This document shows, in pieces, positions 47,657 to 57,699 of a stretch of DNA of 64,000 bases. A model generated the notes under the pieces. That model ran no database searches. It was not told the origin of the DNA and saw only the letters and a list, made by a program, of their open reading frames with translations. Within the stretch, counting starts at the first letter, position 1. Every line of letters starts with the position of its first letter. Both the position numbers and the translations under genes were made by a program. Source of the stretch: Methylocystis sp. SC2 (GTDB lineage: Bacteria > Pseudomonadota > Alphaproteobacteria > Rhizobiales > Beijerinckiaceae); NCBI RefSeq assembly GCF_000304315.1, contig NC_018485.1:3256501-3320500 (forward strand), read 5' to 3'.

Positions 47657-48418
47657 TTACAAATTCAGAAACAAACTCACCGAAAGAATGTGATTGATCC
47701 GGTGATCGAACGTCTGCTCGCGCCGCGAGACGACGCGCGATTGGATGAGCTGGTTCATGTAGCCGATCTCGACGCGCGCCTTCTCACTGAAACTGTAGCC
47801 GAGGCCGGCGAAGCCGCGATTTTGATCAAAGCCGAACCGCGTCGCAGGCGTCGTTGAATTCAGCCGCACAAACACTTCATCCCAGAGCACGAGGCTCAAG
47901 GGAGCGTTTTCCCAGAGCGGATGCGAAAAGCGCACAAATTGGCGCAGGCGCCATTCGACGGTGTTCACGTTCTGAATAAAACGCTGCTCGAGGCGGGTGC
48001 GGCTTGTCAGATCGCCGAAGGCGGCCTTGTCGGTGAGCAGGACCTGTTGCCAGATCCGATTTTCATGTTGCGTTTTGGCGTCTTGCGGAAAGGTCGCGAC
48101 ATGCGCGTAGCCGAGCCACAGGCTGGCCTTGTCGGATAGCGCATAGCCGACGCCGGCGCGCCCCAGCGCCTGATCGGCGGCGGCGCCGTCGTTCCGAAAG
48201 CGCCCCTGGCTTTCCAGCCATAGCCGCCATTTCTCCAGCCCTGGATCGAATGAGCCGAGCTTGGCGATGGTCGTGACGTTTTCCCAGATCCTGAAATCTT
48301 CGTCGACGGCCGCCGCCGGGCCGGCCGTCGCGAAAACGCCGAGCACCGACCCGCCGCAAGCGGCGATCCGTCTCGTCCTTTGAAGCGTCGCCGCTGACAC
48401 CGCCGTCTCCCTGGACAT
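47657..48418 (-). CDS. DUF2490 family outer-membrane-type protein
   Basis: A 253-residue protein with a signal peptide (cut near PAAA-VDEDF) and a beta-rich mature part with alternating aromatic residues: KWRLWLESQGRF, LWLGYAHVATF, ENRIWQQVLL, RTRLEQRF and a C-terminal SVSLFLNL ending in Leu. This matches DUF2490, predicted beta-barrel proteins of unknown role. It is convergent with the VapC gene, 5 bp away, and follows the SulP/carbonic anhydrase pair on the same strand. Confidence 0.78.
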   Translation of the reverse strand: MSRETAVSAATLQRTRRIAACGGSVLGVFATAGPAAAVDEDFRIWENVTTIAKLGSFDPGLEKWRLWLESQGRFRNDGAAADQALGRAGVGYALSDKASLWLGYAHVATFPQDAKTQHENRIWQQVLLTDKAAFGDLTSRTRLEQRFIQNVNTVEWRLRQFVRFSHPLWENAPLSLVLWDEVFVRLNSTTPATRFGFDQNRGFAGLGYSFSEKARVEIGYMNQLIQSRVVSRREQTFDHRINHILSVSLFLNL

Positions 48419-48493
48419 CGAACGTCCTGCGCATTGGATCGACTCCTCTCAAGCCAGTCAAACGCCACAGGACGCGCTTTTAGAGACAGTGGA

Positions 48494-50059
48494 TCAGGCC
48501 GCGACCGATGTTGGCGCGGGACGCGCCCGCTCCCGGAACAGGCCGTGCAGCGCATCCCAATCGAGCGCCAGTTCGCCGCCGTCGCTGCGAAGTTGCTCGT
48601 CCCAGCTCGCGAGCAGATCGAGACAGGCGTGATCGATATAGGTCAGCTCGTTGAGATGCACATGGAGGCGCGCCCCCCGCGGTAAGGCTTCAAAGGCGGC
48701 GGCGAGCTGCGGCAGTCGGATGAAGGTCGCGGCGCCTTCAAGATGGATCACGGTCATGCCGTCGATCTGCTCGGCGCGGATGTTGAGATGCGAGAACGTA
48801 TAGAGCAAGCGCGCGACCGACAGTCCGACGCCGACCGCAATGCCGGTCAGCACGTCGGTCGCGACCACCGTCGCCAGCGTCGCCGCGTAGATGCCGGTTT
48901 CGACGCGGTCCTGACCCCAGAGAAAGCGCGCGAAGCCGAGATTGATCAGATTGATTCCCGCGTAAACCAGCACCGCCGCGAGACTTGCGACGGGGATGAT
49001 GCGCAGCACGTCGGGCGCGAGGGTGATGAACAGCAGAATCCACAGGCCGTGGAGCACGGTGGAGAGTCTCGTGCGTCCACCCGCCGTGACATTGGCTGAA
49101 CTGCGCACGATGACGCCGGAGACCGGCAGCACGCCAAGAACGCCGCAAAGCAAATTGCCGACGCCCTGCGCGACAAGCTCCTTGTTGTAGCGGGTGCGGG
49201 GCGTGCGCCGCTGCATCGCGTCGACCGCCGTCGCCGTCAGCAGCGATTCCGCGCTGGAGACAAAGGCGAGCGACAGCGCCGCCGCCCAGAGCGCGCCTTC
49301 GCCGATCCGGCCGAGAGCGTGCGTCGTGGGCAAGTTGATCGCAGCGAAAAGATCGTCCGGCGCCGGGACATATTTGATGTCGAGGGCGAAGAACGCCGCG
49401 ACCGCCGTCGCCAGGCCTACGCCGACGAGCGGAGCGGGGAGAAACGACAGCCATTTCGGCGCCCAGCGGCGCCAGGAGAGAATAGCGGCGACCGTGAGCA
49501 GTCCAATCAGCGCCGCGGGCCGATGCGCCTCCATCGTGACGCCCTTCCAAACGGCGAGCGGCAGCGACCAGAGATTGATGACGCCGCCAAACTCCTGTCC
49601 TGTCCCGGGCGGCGTATCGTCGACCATGACGTGAAATTGCGAGGCGAAAATCAGCAGGCCGATTCCGGCGAGCATGCCCTGAATCAGCGCCGGCGCGACC
49701 GCCCGGAACACCGGTCCGAAGCGCAGGGCGCCGGCCGCAATCTGAATCACCCCCGACATCATCACGATGAGCCCGAAGACCTCGAAGCCGAGGTCCTTGA
49801 TGAATACGGCGGCCATCACCGCCGCGCCATTCGCCGCGCCGCTCACTTGCAGGGGACAGCCTGAAAGCAGGCCGACAACGACGCCGCCGATGACGCCGCT
49901 GATGAGGCCGACGGCGGCGGCGCTCTCGAAGGGAAAGCCGGCGACGAGCGCGAGACCCATCGACAAGGGAAGAGCGACGAGCAGCACGACGACGGAAGCG
50001 AAGACGTCGTCTTTGATCGCAGAGAGGCGAGAAGGCGCCACATCTAGTTCTAAAGACAT
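48494..50059 (-). CDS. SulP family anion transporter with STAS domain
   Basis: A 521-residue transporter with about 12-14 helices, starting near DDVFASVVVLLVALPLSMGLAL and with the SulP pattern VSGAANGAAVMAAVF. The C-terminal cytoplasmic STAS domain is at about 420-500 (IHLEGAATFIRLPQLAAAF, LNELTYIDHACLDLL). Placed 44 bp downstream of a beta-carbonic anhydrase gene, it most likely moves bicarbonate; sulphate is the other choice. The pair would supply inorganic carbon for carboxylation. Confidence 0.9.
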   Translation of the reverse strand: MSLELDVAPSRLSAIKDDVFASVVVLLVALPLSMGLALVAGFPFESAAAVGLISGVIGGVVVGLLSGCPLQVSGAANGAAVMAAVFIKDLGFEVFGLIVMMSGVIQIAAGALRFGPVFRAVAPALIQGMLAGIGLLIFASQFHVMVDDTPPGTGQEFGGVINLWSLPLAVWKGVTMEAHRPAALIGLLTVAAILSWRRWAPKWLSFLPAPLVGVGLATAVAAFFALDIKYVPAPDDLFAAINLPTTHALGRIGEGALWAAALSLAFVSSAESLLTATAVDAMQRRTPRTRYNKELVAQGVGNLLCGVLGVLPVSGVIVRSSANVTAGGRTRLSTVLHGLWILLFITLAPDVLRIIPVASLAAVLVYAGINLINLGFARFLWGQDRVETGIYAATLATVVATDVLTGIAVGVGLSVARLLYTFSHLNIRAEQIDGMTVIHLEGAATFIRLPQLAAAFEALPRGARLHVHLNELTYIDHACLDLLASWDEQLRSDGGELALDWDALHGLFRERARPAPTSVAA

Positions 50060-50103
50060 TTTCGTATCCTTTGATGGTTCGGGTTCGCGGCGGCGGCGCG
50101 AAC

Positions 50104-50772
50104 TCAGACGTCAACGCTGACGCGCTCTTTCTCTTCCGGCGCGGGCACATCCGGCGGCGACGGCGCACGCCCGAATTGGCGCGTCGCCGGGTCGTAGACA
50201 AAGACTTCGCCCGTCTCGATCTTGTAGACCCAGCCATGCAGCCTGAGTTTGTCCTGAGCGAGCGCGGAGGCGACGACAGGATGCGTGCGCAGGTTTTCGA
50301 GCTGCGCGAGCACATTCTCCTGGATGGCGACGTTGAGCTGTTCCGCCCCGGTTCTGTCCGCGTATTTTTCGTGCATGATGCGCCGTGTCGCTTCGGCGTG
50401 CGACAGCCAATCGCTCAGCGCGGGAAAGGCTGCGGCCGGCGGCGGATCGAGCAGGCCCTTCATCGCGCCGCAATGCGAGTGGCCGCAGACGATGATGTCC
50501 TTGACGCCAAGGCCCGCGATCGCGAATTCGATCGTCGCCGCTTCGCCGCCGCGCACGGCGCCGTAGGGCGGCACGAGATTGCCGGCGTTGCGCAGGATAA
50601 AAAGGTCTCCAGGCGCCGACTGGGTGAGCAGGCACGGGTCGATGCGCGAATCGGCGCAGGTGATGAACAGCGTCTCCGGCGCCTGACCTTTAGCGAGGCG
50701 TTCGAACAATTCGCGCTGGCTGCCGAACACCCGCGACTGAAACTGGTGGAGACCCTCGATCAACCGCTGCAT
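50104..50772 (-). CDS. Beta-class carbonic anhydrase
   Basis: Interconverts CO2 and bicarbonate. In 222 residues, the zinc ligands and Asp-Arg dyad are CADSRIDP and CGHSHCGAM, and the fold signature FILRNAGNLVPPYG is present. GGAG lies seven bases before the ATG at 50772; the longer frame to 50985 crosses the divergent promoter region. It heads the SulP operon. Confidence 0.94.
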   Translation of the reverse strand: MQRLIEGLHQFQSRVFGSQRELFERLAKGQAPETLFITCADSRIDPCLLTQSAPGDLFILRNAGNLVPPYGAVRGGEAATIEFAIAGLGVKDIIVCGHSHCGAMKGLLDPPPAAAFPALSDWLSHAEATRRIMHEKYADRTGAEQLNVAIQENVLAQLENLRTHPVVASALAQDKLRLHGWVYKIETGEVFVYDPATRQFGRAPSPPDVPAPEEKERVSVDV

Positions 50773-50961
50773 TTTGAACTCCTGTCGCTGAGGCGACCGT
50801 CGCGATTCTTTTGGTGATGTAGCGCGCCGGCCGCGGGCCAGTGCGATGAACGCGGAGCGATGCGCCGCCGCCGCCGCGCTGACGCCTTCAACATGGCGCA
50901 GGGGGTTGAGATTGAAAATAAGGATAGATAAATTAGTTACATCGATAAAAGCTATGTGACC

Positions 50962-51852
50962 ATGGAACGTCTCAACTATCAGCACCTGTTCTACTTCTGG
51001 AACGTCGCCCGCGAGGGCGGCGTCACCCGCGCGAGTGAAAAGCTCGGATTGGCGCAGCCGACGATCAGCGGCCAGATCGCGGTTTTCGAGGCGTCGATCG
51101 GCGCGCAGCTCTTCCGCAAGGAAGGCCGCAATCTCGTGATGACCGAAACCGGACGCACGGTGTTCAATTACGCCGACGAAATATTTTCGCTTGGCCGCGA
51201 GCTCGGCAGCGCCTTGAAGAACCGCGCGGGCGCAGTCAGCGTCAGGCTGAGCGTCGGCGTGTCAAACGCCCTGCCGAAACTCGTCGTCTATCGTCTGCTC
51301 GAACCCGCTCTCGCCGCGCATAATCAGGTCGTCTGTCATGAGGATAAGACCGAGCGCCTCCTGGCCGAACTGCCGGTGCATGGAGTCGATCTCGTGTTTT
51401 CAGACTGGCCTGCGACAGGCGCCGCGGATGCGCGCATCTACAATCATCCGATCGGCGAATGCGGCGTGGCTGCGTTTGCGACGCTCGAACTGCAGCAGCG
51501 CTATCGGAAGAATTTCCCGCGATGTCTCGATGGCGCGCCGCTCCTGCTGCCGACATCGAACACCGCGTTACGACGTTCGCTCGACCAATGGCTGGACGCC
51601 AACAGCCTCTTTCCGAAAATCGTCGCGGAGATTGAGGACAGCGCCCTGCTGAAGACATTCGGGGCGGCGGGCGCCGGCGTCTTCATGGCGCCGGCCGCCG
51701 TTCGCGCCCAGGTCGAGGAACAATATGGCGTCAAATATATCGCCACGCTCGACGGCGTCAGCGAGCGATTCTATGCGATCACCGCGCAAAGAAAAATCAA
51801 GCACGCGGGCGTCGCCGCCATCCTTGAGAGCGCGCGGGACTGGCTGCTCTAA
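50962..51852 (+). CDS. LysR family transcriptional regulator (NhaR-like)
   Basis: A 296-residue regulator: the helix-turn-helix is in LFYFWNVAREGGVTRASEKL and LAQPTISGQI, followed by a substrate-binding domain. The start MERLNYQHLFYFW resembles NhaR-type regulators. It is divergent from the carbonic anhydrase-SulP genes across a 189-bp AT-rich spacer, so it probably controls them. The true start could be the GTG at 50956. Its stop overlaps the convergent purK end by four bases. Confidence 0.9.
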   Translation: MERLNYQHLFYFWNVAREGGVTRASEKLGLAQPTISGQIAVFEASIGAQLFRKEGRNLVMTETGRTVFNYADEIFSLGRELGSALKNRAGAVSVRLSVGVSNALPKLVVYRLLEPALAAHNQVVCHEDKTERLLAELPVHGVDLVFSDWPATGAADARIYNHPIGECGVAAFATLELQQRYRKNFPRCLDGAPLLLPTSNTALRRSLDQWLDANSLFPKIVAEIEDSALLKTFGAAGAGVFMAPAAVRAQVEEQYGVKYIATLDGVSERFYAITAQRKIKHAGVAAILESARDWLL

Positions 51853-52925
51853 TCGTTAAATACGCGCGTCACATGACCCATTTTGCGGCCCGCGCGCGTC
51901 TCTTTTTTTCCGTAAAGATGCAGACAGGCGCCGTCTTCACGCGCCAGCTCCGGCCATGCGTCGACGTCGTCGCCGATCAGATTGCGCATCTCCACGCGGC
52001 GGCCGTGCCGGCGCGCGGCGCCGAGCGGCCAGCCGGCGACCGCGCGCATATGCTGCTCGAATTGCGAGGTCAGCGCGCCGTCGAGCGTCCAATGTCCGGA
52101 GTTGTGCACGCGCGGCGCGATTTCATTCACGATCAAGGTTTCGTGGCCGCCGTCGCGGACCACAAACATCTCCACCGCGATCACGCCGACGTAATCGGCC
52201 GCCTCGGCGAGGCGCCGTGCGATGTCGATCGCCTGTGTCGCCGTCTCGTCGCCGATCTCGGCGGGCGCCAGGGTCCTCGCCAGTATGTGATGCTCGTGCA
52301 GGTTTTCGGAAACGTCATAGGCGCGAAATTCGCCGTGCAGTCCGCGCGCGGCGACGACCGACACTTCCTTCTCGAACGGCACCACGCTTTCCAGAATGCA
52401 TGGCGCGCCGCCAAGTGTGCGAAAGGCGACGGCGAGGTCGCCGCCGTCGCGCAACTGGGTCTGACCCTTGCCGTCGTAGCCGAGGCGCCGCGTCTTCAGG
52501 ATCGCGTTGCGGCCGAGCTGGGCGACGGCGCGCGCCAGCGCGCCGGCGTTGTCGACCGCGACGAAATCGGCCGTCGCGATCCCGAGGCTTTGCACGAACT
52601 GCTTCTCGATGAGCCGGTCCTGGGTCAGGGCCAGCGCCCTAGGGTTGGGGCGCACCGGCCGATGCGCCTCGAGCACTTGCGCCGTGCGGGCGGGCACGTT
52701 CTCGAATTCATACGTCACGACATCGACCGATTCGGCGAAGGCGGCGAGAGCCGCCTCGTCGCTAAAGTCCGCTTGCGTGCGCGCCGCGCAGACGTCGAAG
52801 GCGGGGTCGTCGGCGACTGGCGAGAAGACATGCGCCTTCAGTCCGAGCCGCGCGCCCGCCAGCGCCAGCATGCGCGCGAGCTGGCCGCCGCCAAGAACGC
52901 CGATCGTCGCGCCCGGCGCGAGCAT
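51849..52925 (-). CDS. purK: N5-carboxyaminoimidazole ribonucleotide synthase
   Basis: Purine synthesis: makes N5-CAIR from AIR, ATP and bicarbonate. The 358-residue ATP-grasp enzyme starts [20 protein letters not shown], with KTRRLGYDGKGQ and VNEIAPRVHNSGHWTLD as visible family elements. The ATG overlaps the purE stop (ATGA), so the two are translationally coupled. A nearby SulP/carbonic anhydrase pair could help its bicarbonate supply, though they have separate control. Confidence 0.95.
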   Translation of the reverse strand: MLAPGATIGVLGGGQLARMLALAGARLGLKAHVFSPVADDPAFDVCAARTQADFSDEAALAAFAESVDVVTYEFENVPARTAQVLEAHRPVRPNPRALALTQDRLIEKQFVQSLGIATADFVAVDNAGALARAVAQLGRNAILKTRRLGYDGKGQTQLRDGGDLAVAFRTLGGAPCILESVVPFEKEVSVVAARGLHGEFRAYDVSENLHEHHILARTLAPAEIGDETATQAIDIARRLAEAADYVGVIAVEMFVVRDGGHETLIVNEIAPRVHNSGHWTLDGALTSQFEQHMRAVAGWPLGAARRHGRRVEMRNLIGDDVDAWPELAREDGACLHLYGKKETRAGRKMGHVTRVFND

Positions 52926-53422
52926 CAAGCGCCGTCGCGCGGCGTCGCCGCTACATTGTCGGTCTGACGCGCGCGATAGTCGGCGAGTCGCGCGGCGAGC
53001 GCCTTGTCGGCGAGGGCGAGAATCGCGGCGGCGAGCAGCGCGGCGTTGATTGCGCCGGCCTTGCCGATGGCCAGGGTTCCCACGGGCACGCCGCCCGGCA
53101 TCTGGACGATCGAGAGCAGCGAATCGAGGCCTTTCAGCGCTTCCGATTCGACGGGAACGCCGAGGACCGGCAGCGGAGTCATCGCGGCTGTCATGCCCGG
53201 CAGATGCGCGGCCCCGCCGGCCCCGGCGATGATGACTTGAAAGCCCTCCGATTCGGCGCCCTTCGCGAACGCCGTCAGTCGATCGGGCGTGCGATGGGCC
53301 GAAACGATGCGCGCGTCATAGCCGATCTCAAGCGCCGCGAGAGTTTCCACCGCGTGGCGCATCGTCGCCCAGTCGGATTGCGACCCCATGATGACGGCGA
53401 CCGGCGGCTTCGACTTCCCCAC
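52925..53422 (-). CDS. purE: N5-CAIR mutase
   Basis: Converts N5-CAIR to CAIR. A 165-residue class I Pur[15 protein letters not shown] at the start, SAHRTPDR and [12 protein letters not shown] as substrate-binding loops. I chose the GTG at 53422 (GGAAG upstream), which gives the standard length; the frame extends to 53584 over sequence unlike the family. Confidence 0.94.
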   Translation of the reverse strand: MGKSKPPVAVIMGSQSDWATMRHAVETLAALEIGYDARIVSAHRTPDRLTAFAKGAESEGFQVIIAGAGGAAHLPGMTAAMTPLPVLGVPVESEALKGLDSLLSIVQMPGGVPVGTLAIGKAGAINAALLAAAILALADKALAARLADYRARQTDNVAATPRDGA

Positions 53423-53582
53423 TCTGGCTTCCTTCGCAAAGGGAAGCCATGCGGCATAGACGATGGCTTCCCGATAGGCAAGCGCGCGATCGGCGTCGAT
53501 CACGGGCCGATTTCGCTTCGCGAGCGGGCGGCGCGCAGCTAAAGAACCCTGCAAGATTTTCTTTGGTCGGAGTGGACGCGAC

Positions 53583-54794
53583 ATGGATGAAGGTCTGAGG
53601 CAGGCGGTCGCGGTGCTGGCCGTGGCGATGATCGTCGCAATCGCCGCGCGTCAGATCAGACTGCCCTATACGGTCGGACTGGTTCTCGTCGGCGCCGCCG
53701 TCGCTCTCTCGGGCGCGGACTTCGCGCCGCATCTCACTCATGATCTGATTTTCGACCTCGTCCTGCCGCCGCTCCTGTTCGAGGCGGCGCTGACGCTGTC
53801 CTGGCGCGAACTGGTGCGCGATTCACTGCCTTTGCTCGCGCTCGTGGGAATCGGAACGGTCGTTTCCGCAGCCGTTGTCGCGGCGTCGATGATGACGGTG
53901 CTCGACTGGCCGCTTTTTTCGGCGATGCTGTTTGGCGCGCTGATCGCGGCGACGGATCCGGTCGCGATCATCGCGATGTTCAAGGACAACCGGATCAAAG
54001 GCCGCATGCGGCTGCTGGTCGAAAGCGAAAGCCTGCTTAACGACGGCGCTGCGGCGGTGCTCTTCGTCATGGCGCTCGCCTTCGTGCAAAGCGGCGGCGC
54101 GGACCAGAGCGCCGCGACGACCGCCTTGACTCTCCTGAAAGTCGTGTTCGGCGGCGTCTTTGTCGGGGCGCTGTTCGGCGGGGCCGCCATCCTCGCGTCG
54201 CTGCGCACCTCGGAACATCTCATCGAAGCGGCGCTGACGACCATCGCCGCATTCGGCTCGTTTCTGGTCGCCGAATATTTCCATGTCTCTGGCGTGCTGG
54301 CGACGGTGACGGCCGGCCTCGTCATGGGCAATCTGGGCCTGCTGAGCGAGCAGGAAGGCGGCTACATCACCCTCAAGGGGCGCGAATTCGTTCTGTCCTT
54401 TTGGGAGTTCGCGGCCTTCCTGGCCAATTCCATGGTGTTTCTGATGATTGGCGCGGATGTGGCGTCGACTCCATTCGGCGCCGTGGGGGCGACGGCGCTG
54501 GCCGTGGGGATCGCCACGGTGCTTTGCGCGCGCGCCATCGTCGTCTATCCGCTGAGTTCGTTGTTCTTCCTTTCGCGATGGAAGATCTCGTTTCGCGAGC
54601 AGCATGTTCTCTGGTGGGGCGGCTTGCGCGGCGCGCTTGCGCTCGCCCTGGCGCTGTCGCTTCAGGACGATCTGCCGCAACGCGACGAGATACTCGCCAT
54701 CACTTTCGCCGTGGTCGGCTTCTCGATCGTGGTTCAGGGCCTCACCATGCCGCTGCTGCTCCGCGCCCTCGGCTTCGTGGCGCGGCGGCCATAG
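53583..54794 (+). CDS. CPA1-type Na+/H+ antiporter
   Basis: A 403-residue antiporter with about 12 helices. The family motifs are [29 protein letters not shown] and [18 protein letters not shown], where the ATDPV and SLLNDG blocks carry the ion-binding acidic residues. There is no C-terminal cytoplasmic regulatory domain, so it is a short NhaP-like form. It is divergent from purEK. Confidence 0.92.
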   Translation: MDEGLRQAVAVLAVAMIVAIAARQIRLPYTVGLVLVGAAVALSGADFAPHLTHDLIFDLVLPPLLFEAALTLSWRELVRDSLPLLALVGIGTVVSAAVVAASMMTVLDWPLFSAMLFGALIAATDPVAIIAMFKDNRIKGRMRLLVESESLLNDGAAAVLFVMALAFVQSGGADQSAATTALTLLKVVFGGVFVGALFGGAAILASLRTSEHLIEAALTTIAAFGSFLVAEYFHVSGVLATVTAGLVMGNLGLLSEQEGGYITLKGREFVLSFWEFAAFLANSMVFLMIGADVASTPFGAVGATALAVGIATVLCARAIVVYPLSSLFFLSRWKISFREQHVLWWGGLRGALALALALSLQDDLPQRDEILAITFAVVGFSIVVQGLTMPLLLRALGFVARRP

Positions 54795-54839
54795 CGGCGA
54801 TCCGGGCGCCGCGCGGCGGGAGGACGAAGCCGACCCCGC

Positions 54840-55058
54840 TTAAGCGATAATGTCGGGCGTGAGCTGGTCTTCGAGATAGGCGATGCGGTCGCGCAGCAGC
54901 AGCTTGCGTTTCTTCAGACGCTGAATCTGCAGCTGATCGGCGACGCCGATCGCCAGCAACGCGTCGATCGCGGTCTCCAGATCGTGATGCTCCAGCCGGA
55001 GCCGTTCGACTTCGGCGCGAGTCGCGCCCGTGTCGATCTCGCTCGGTGTGTCGTTCAT
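54840..55058 (-). CDS. DUF465 (YdcH-like) small protein
   Basis: A 72-residue, highly charged helical protein: ARAEVERLRLEHHDLE-type heptads (seen as VERLRLEHHDLETAID), then the hallmark QIQRLKKRKLLLRDRIAYLE. DUF465 proteins form short coiled-coil hairpins; their function is unknown. A second DUF465 gene lies beyond selO at 56685. Confidence 0.88.
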   Translation of the reverse strand: MNDTPSEIDTGATRAEVERLRLEHHDLETAIDALLAIGVADQLQIQRLKKRKLLLRDRIAYLEDQLTPDIIA

Positions 55059-55160
55059 TGACTGCCGCCGTCACACGCCATTGAACGCCGGGGAATCATT
55101 TGCTCCGTCGCGCGATTATCGCGCGGCGGGCAAGAGTCGTTCAAGCGAATTGCTCTGTCG

Positions 55161-56576
55161 TCACTCATAGGCGCTCCGCATCTCGTCGATTGCAGCGATT
55201 TTGGCGTACAGCGGCGTCCAGTCGTCGCGCTCGGCGATCGCCGCCCAAAGCGCCTCGACCTCGTCGATCAGCATCGTACAGGGCGCCGCGCGCTGAAAGT
55301 AGGGGTGATCCAGGCGCGCCGTCGGCGCCGGCCGATGTTCGGCCAAAGCGGCGTGAAGCGGCATGAAAGCCTCCGCTTCATAATGCGTTGCGGACGGACT
55401 GCGTTTGGCGCGTTCGGCGGAGGCCATGCCGCCGCGCCAATCGAAAAAGGTCCGTTCGAAGGGCGCCTGCGTCACTGTCAGAAAATCGACAAAGGCCTTC
55501 GCCAGCGCGGCGTCGGCGTCCTCGCCGGCCGACGCGAGCCCGAGCCGATTGAGCAGCGCCGCCCGAAATTCCTGCTGGATGCGCGTGGGAAAGGTCCCCA
55601 GAACCTTTTCGGCGGTCTTTAGACCGATAAGGGGGATCAGACATTCGGCCAGGCGGGACAGATTCCAGCCGAGCGCGCCGGGCTGTCGGCCAAAGGCGTA
55701 AAGCCCGCTTTCGTCGAAATAGGCGGCGGTGAAGGTCGGGTCATAGACCGGCGCAAAGCGCCATGGCCCATAGTCGAAGCTCTCGCCGGTGACGTTGATA
55801 TTGTCGGAATTCAGCACGCCATGAACGAAGCCCGACGCCATGTAGCCGGCGCCGAGCCGCGCGACCCGCGCTGTGACCGCTTCGAGAAAGGCGAGGGCTC
55901 TCTCCGGCGCCGGCAGATCGGCGAGGGCGGGAAAATAGTAGCGGCAGACATGGTCGAGCAGCCGCTCGATCGCCGCGGCGTCGTCATGGAAGGCGAGGCG
56001 CTGAAACGTTCCGATGCGAATATGCGAATGCGACAGGCGCACCAGCACGCTGGAGCGCGTCGGCGAGGGTTCGTCGCCGCGCATCAGCGCCTCGCCCGTT
56101 TCGATCAGGCTGAAGGTCTTGGAAGTGTCGACGCCGAGCGCCTCCAGCATCTCCGTCGCCAGAATCTCGCGCACGCCGCCCTTGAGCGTCAGCCGTCCGT
56201 CGCCGCGCCGCGACCAGGGAGTCTGGCCGCTGCCCTTGGTGCCGAGATCGAGCAGGCGGCCGTCCTTGGCGTCGCGCAGCTGCGCGAAAAGGAAGCCGCG
56301 GCCGTCGCCCAGATCCGAGTTGTACACGCGGAACTGGTGGCCGTGGTAGCGCAGCGCCAGCGGACGCGCGAATCCGCCCGGGAGCGGCGAAAAGCGCCCC
56401 AAATGTTCGATCCACTCCGCATCGCTCAGCCCGTCGAGGCCGACCCGCGCCGCCCAACGCTGATTGCGGTAGCGGAGTCGATGTTCGGGGAAGGTGGCGG
56501 GTTCGACGCGGTCGAAGAAGGGCTCGCCCAGACCTTCGTGTAACGTCTCGGGGCGATAAAGCTCGGTAACGGGCAT
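55161..56576 (-). CDS. selO: SelO family protein AMPylase (YdiU/UPF0061)
   Basis: A pseudokinase-fold enzyme that transfers AMP to proteins and protects against oxidative stress in studied species. Visible motifs: AQLRDAKDGRLLDLGTKGSG, TPWSRRGDGRLTLKGGVRE, FVHGVLNSDNINVTGE (the HGxxNxDN catalytic loop) and SFDYGPW with the metal-binding Asp. The 471-residue length is normal. The prokaryotic form lacks the C-terminal selenocysteine. The start at MPVTELYRPETL is preferred over 56621. Confidence 0.93.
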   Translation of the reverse strand: MPVTELYRPETLHEGLGEPFFDRVEPATFPEHRLRYRNQRWAARVGLDGLSDAEWIEHLGRFSPLPGGFARPLALRYHGHQFRVYNSDLGDGRGFLFAQLRDAKDGRLLDLGTKGSGQTPWSRRGDGRLTLKGGVREILATEMLEALGVDTSKTFSLIETGEALMRGDEPSPTRSSVLVRLSHSHIRIGTFQRLAFHDDAAAIERLLDHVCRYYFPALADLPAPERALAFLEAVTARVARLGAGYMASGFVHGVLNSDNINVTGESFDYGPWRFAPVYDPTFTAAYFDESGLYAFGRQPGALGWNLSRLAECLIPLIGLKTAEKVLGTFPTRIQQEFRAALLNRLGLASAGEDADAALAKAFVDFLTVTQAPFERTFFDWRGGMASAERAKRSPSATHYEAEAFMPLHAALAEHRPAPTARLDHPYFQRAAPCTMLIDEVEALWAAIAERDDWTPLYAKIAAIDEMRSAYE

Positions 56577-56619
56577 AACGACCGGGGCTCGCAAATCGCG
56601 CGCCGCGGCGCGAATGCCC

Positions 56620-56649
56620 AAAAAAATAAGGCGGAGATCTCTCTCCGCC
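56620..56649 (-). terminator. Intrinsic terminator of the DUF465 gene
   Basis: On the minus strand, GGCGGAGA pairs with TCTCCGCC around a 4-nt loop and is followed by TTATTTTTTT. It ends the 56685-56864 transcript before selO. Confidence 0.85.
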
Positions 56650-56684
56650 CATGGCGTGAAGCAGAAAGTGAGCGAAAGGAAACG

Positions 56685-56864
56685 CTAATGTCGCGTTTCG
56701 CTAATCGACAATTTGGCGAGCTCGTCCTTGATCTGCAGCTTTTTGCGCTTGAGTTCCAGGATCTTCAATTCGTCCGTTCGGGGATGCAGCTGTTCCTGCT
56801 CGATCTCCTTTTTGAGCGCGTCATGGCGGCGCTGGAGTTCGACGATATGGCCCTGCAAGGACAT
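56685..56864 (-). CDS. DUF465 (YdcH-like) small protein, second copy
   Basis: A 59-residue helical protein: MSLQGHIVELQRRHDALKKE, then ILELKRKKLQIKDELAKL, the DUF465 pattern. A perfect AGGAGG lies before the ATG at 56864, which rules out the longer frame to 56897. It is separated from selO by a terminator, so it is expressed on its own. Confidence 0.88.
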   Translation of the reverse strand: MSLQGHIVELQRRHDALKKEIEQEQLHPRTDELKILELKRKKLQIKDELAKLSISETRH

Positions 56865-57114
56865 GCGAAACCTCCTTAACTTCTCTCCGCTCGACAAGCG
56901 GGAGCGGCGTTAAGTCTGCCACAAAGCGGGCGCGCCGCAAGACTCGAAATCGTCAAACGTCACAAAACTTTTGCACACGCCGCCCGCATCCTTTACGGAA
57001 CGTCAATCCTTTCCGTGGCTTGCGGTCAAGGCTGCCGCCAATGTCGCAGGCAAAGCCCGCTTGCGCGCCGCCGCGTTCGTCAGTATAGACGGGCGCTCCG
57101 GCCCACGGGCCTGG

Positions 57115-57189
<75 letters not shown>

Positions 57190-57350
57190 TTAAAAGCGGC
57201 CCATTTCGGTTCGCCCATCGCCGCAAAGCCTGAAGACCTTGGCGCATTCTGCGTCACCCCAACATGCGCGTGAAACTGTCGCTGGCCGCTTGCCTGAGCG
57301 TATCCGCGCGCCATCTGGCGTCGTGTTTCGGCGAAGATCAGGGCCGGCAT

Positions 57351-57611
57351 ATGTTGAAGTATCCGCTCCTCATCCTGCTTGGCCTCACCCTCGCCGCCGG
57401 CGCGGCCCAGTCGAAAGGTCAAGCGAAGGCGCCCAAAAACTGTTTGCCCATCCTTCGCGCAGCCGGGGGCGCCCCGACGCGCCCTTACGGTCAGATCCCG
57501 TACTCGGTCTGGTACTACGTCCTTTATCAGCCGGTTTGCGACGGCAAATCCGAACAGACATGCATTTGGGCGTGTGGAAAGCCGCCGTCCCGCGACGGCG
57601 ACGCCGAATGA
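57351..57611 (+). CDS. Small secreted Cys-containing hypothetical protein
   Basis: 86 residues: a signal peptide (MLKYPLLILLGLTLAAGAAQS) and a mature part with four cysteines (NCLPI, QPVCDG, TCIWACGKP) that could form two disulphides. An upstream in-frame start at 57264 would place sequence before the signal and is less likely. Function unknown. Confidence 0.55.
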   Translation: MLKYPLLILLGLTLAAGAAQSKGQAKAPKNCLPILRAAGGAPTRPYGQIPYSVWYYVLYQPVCDGKSEQTCIWACGKPPSRDGDAE

Positions 57612-57699
57612 TGCGCGCGGCGCTTCTCGATTGCCTCGCTCCATTGCGACGTCCATAGCTGCTCCCATCCGCCCTGACCGGGCGAAAGCGGAGGAGACC

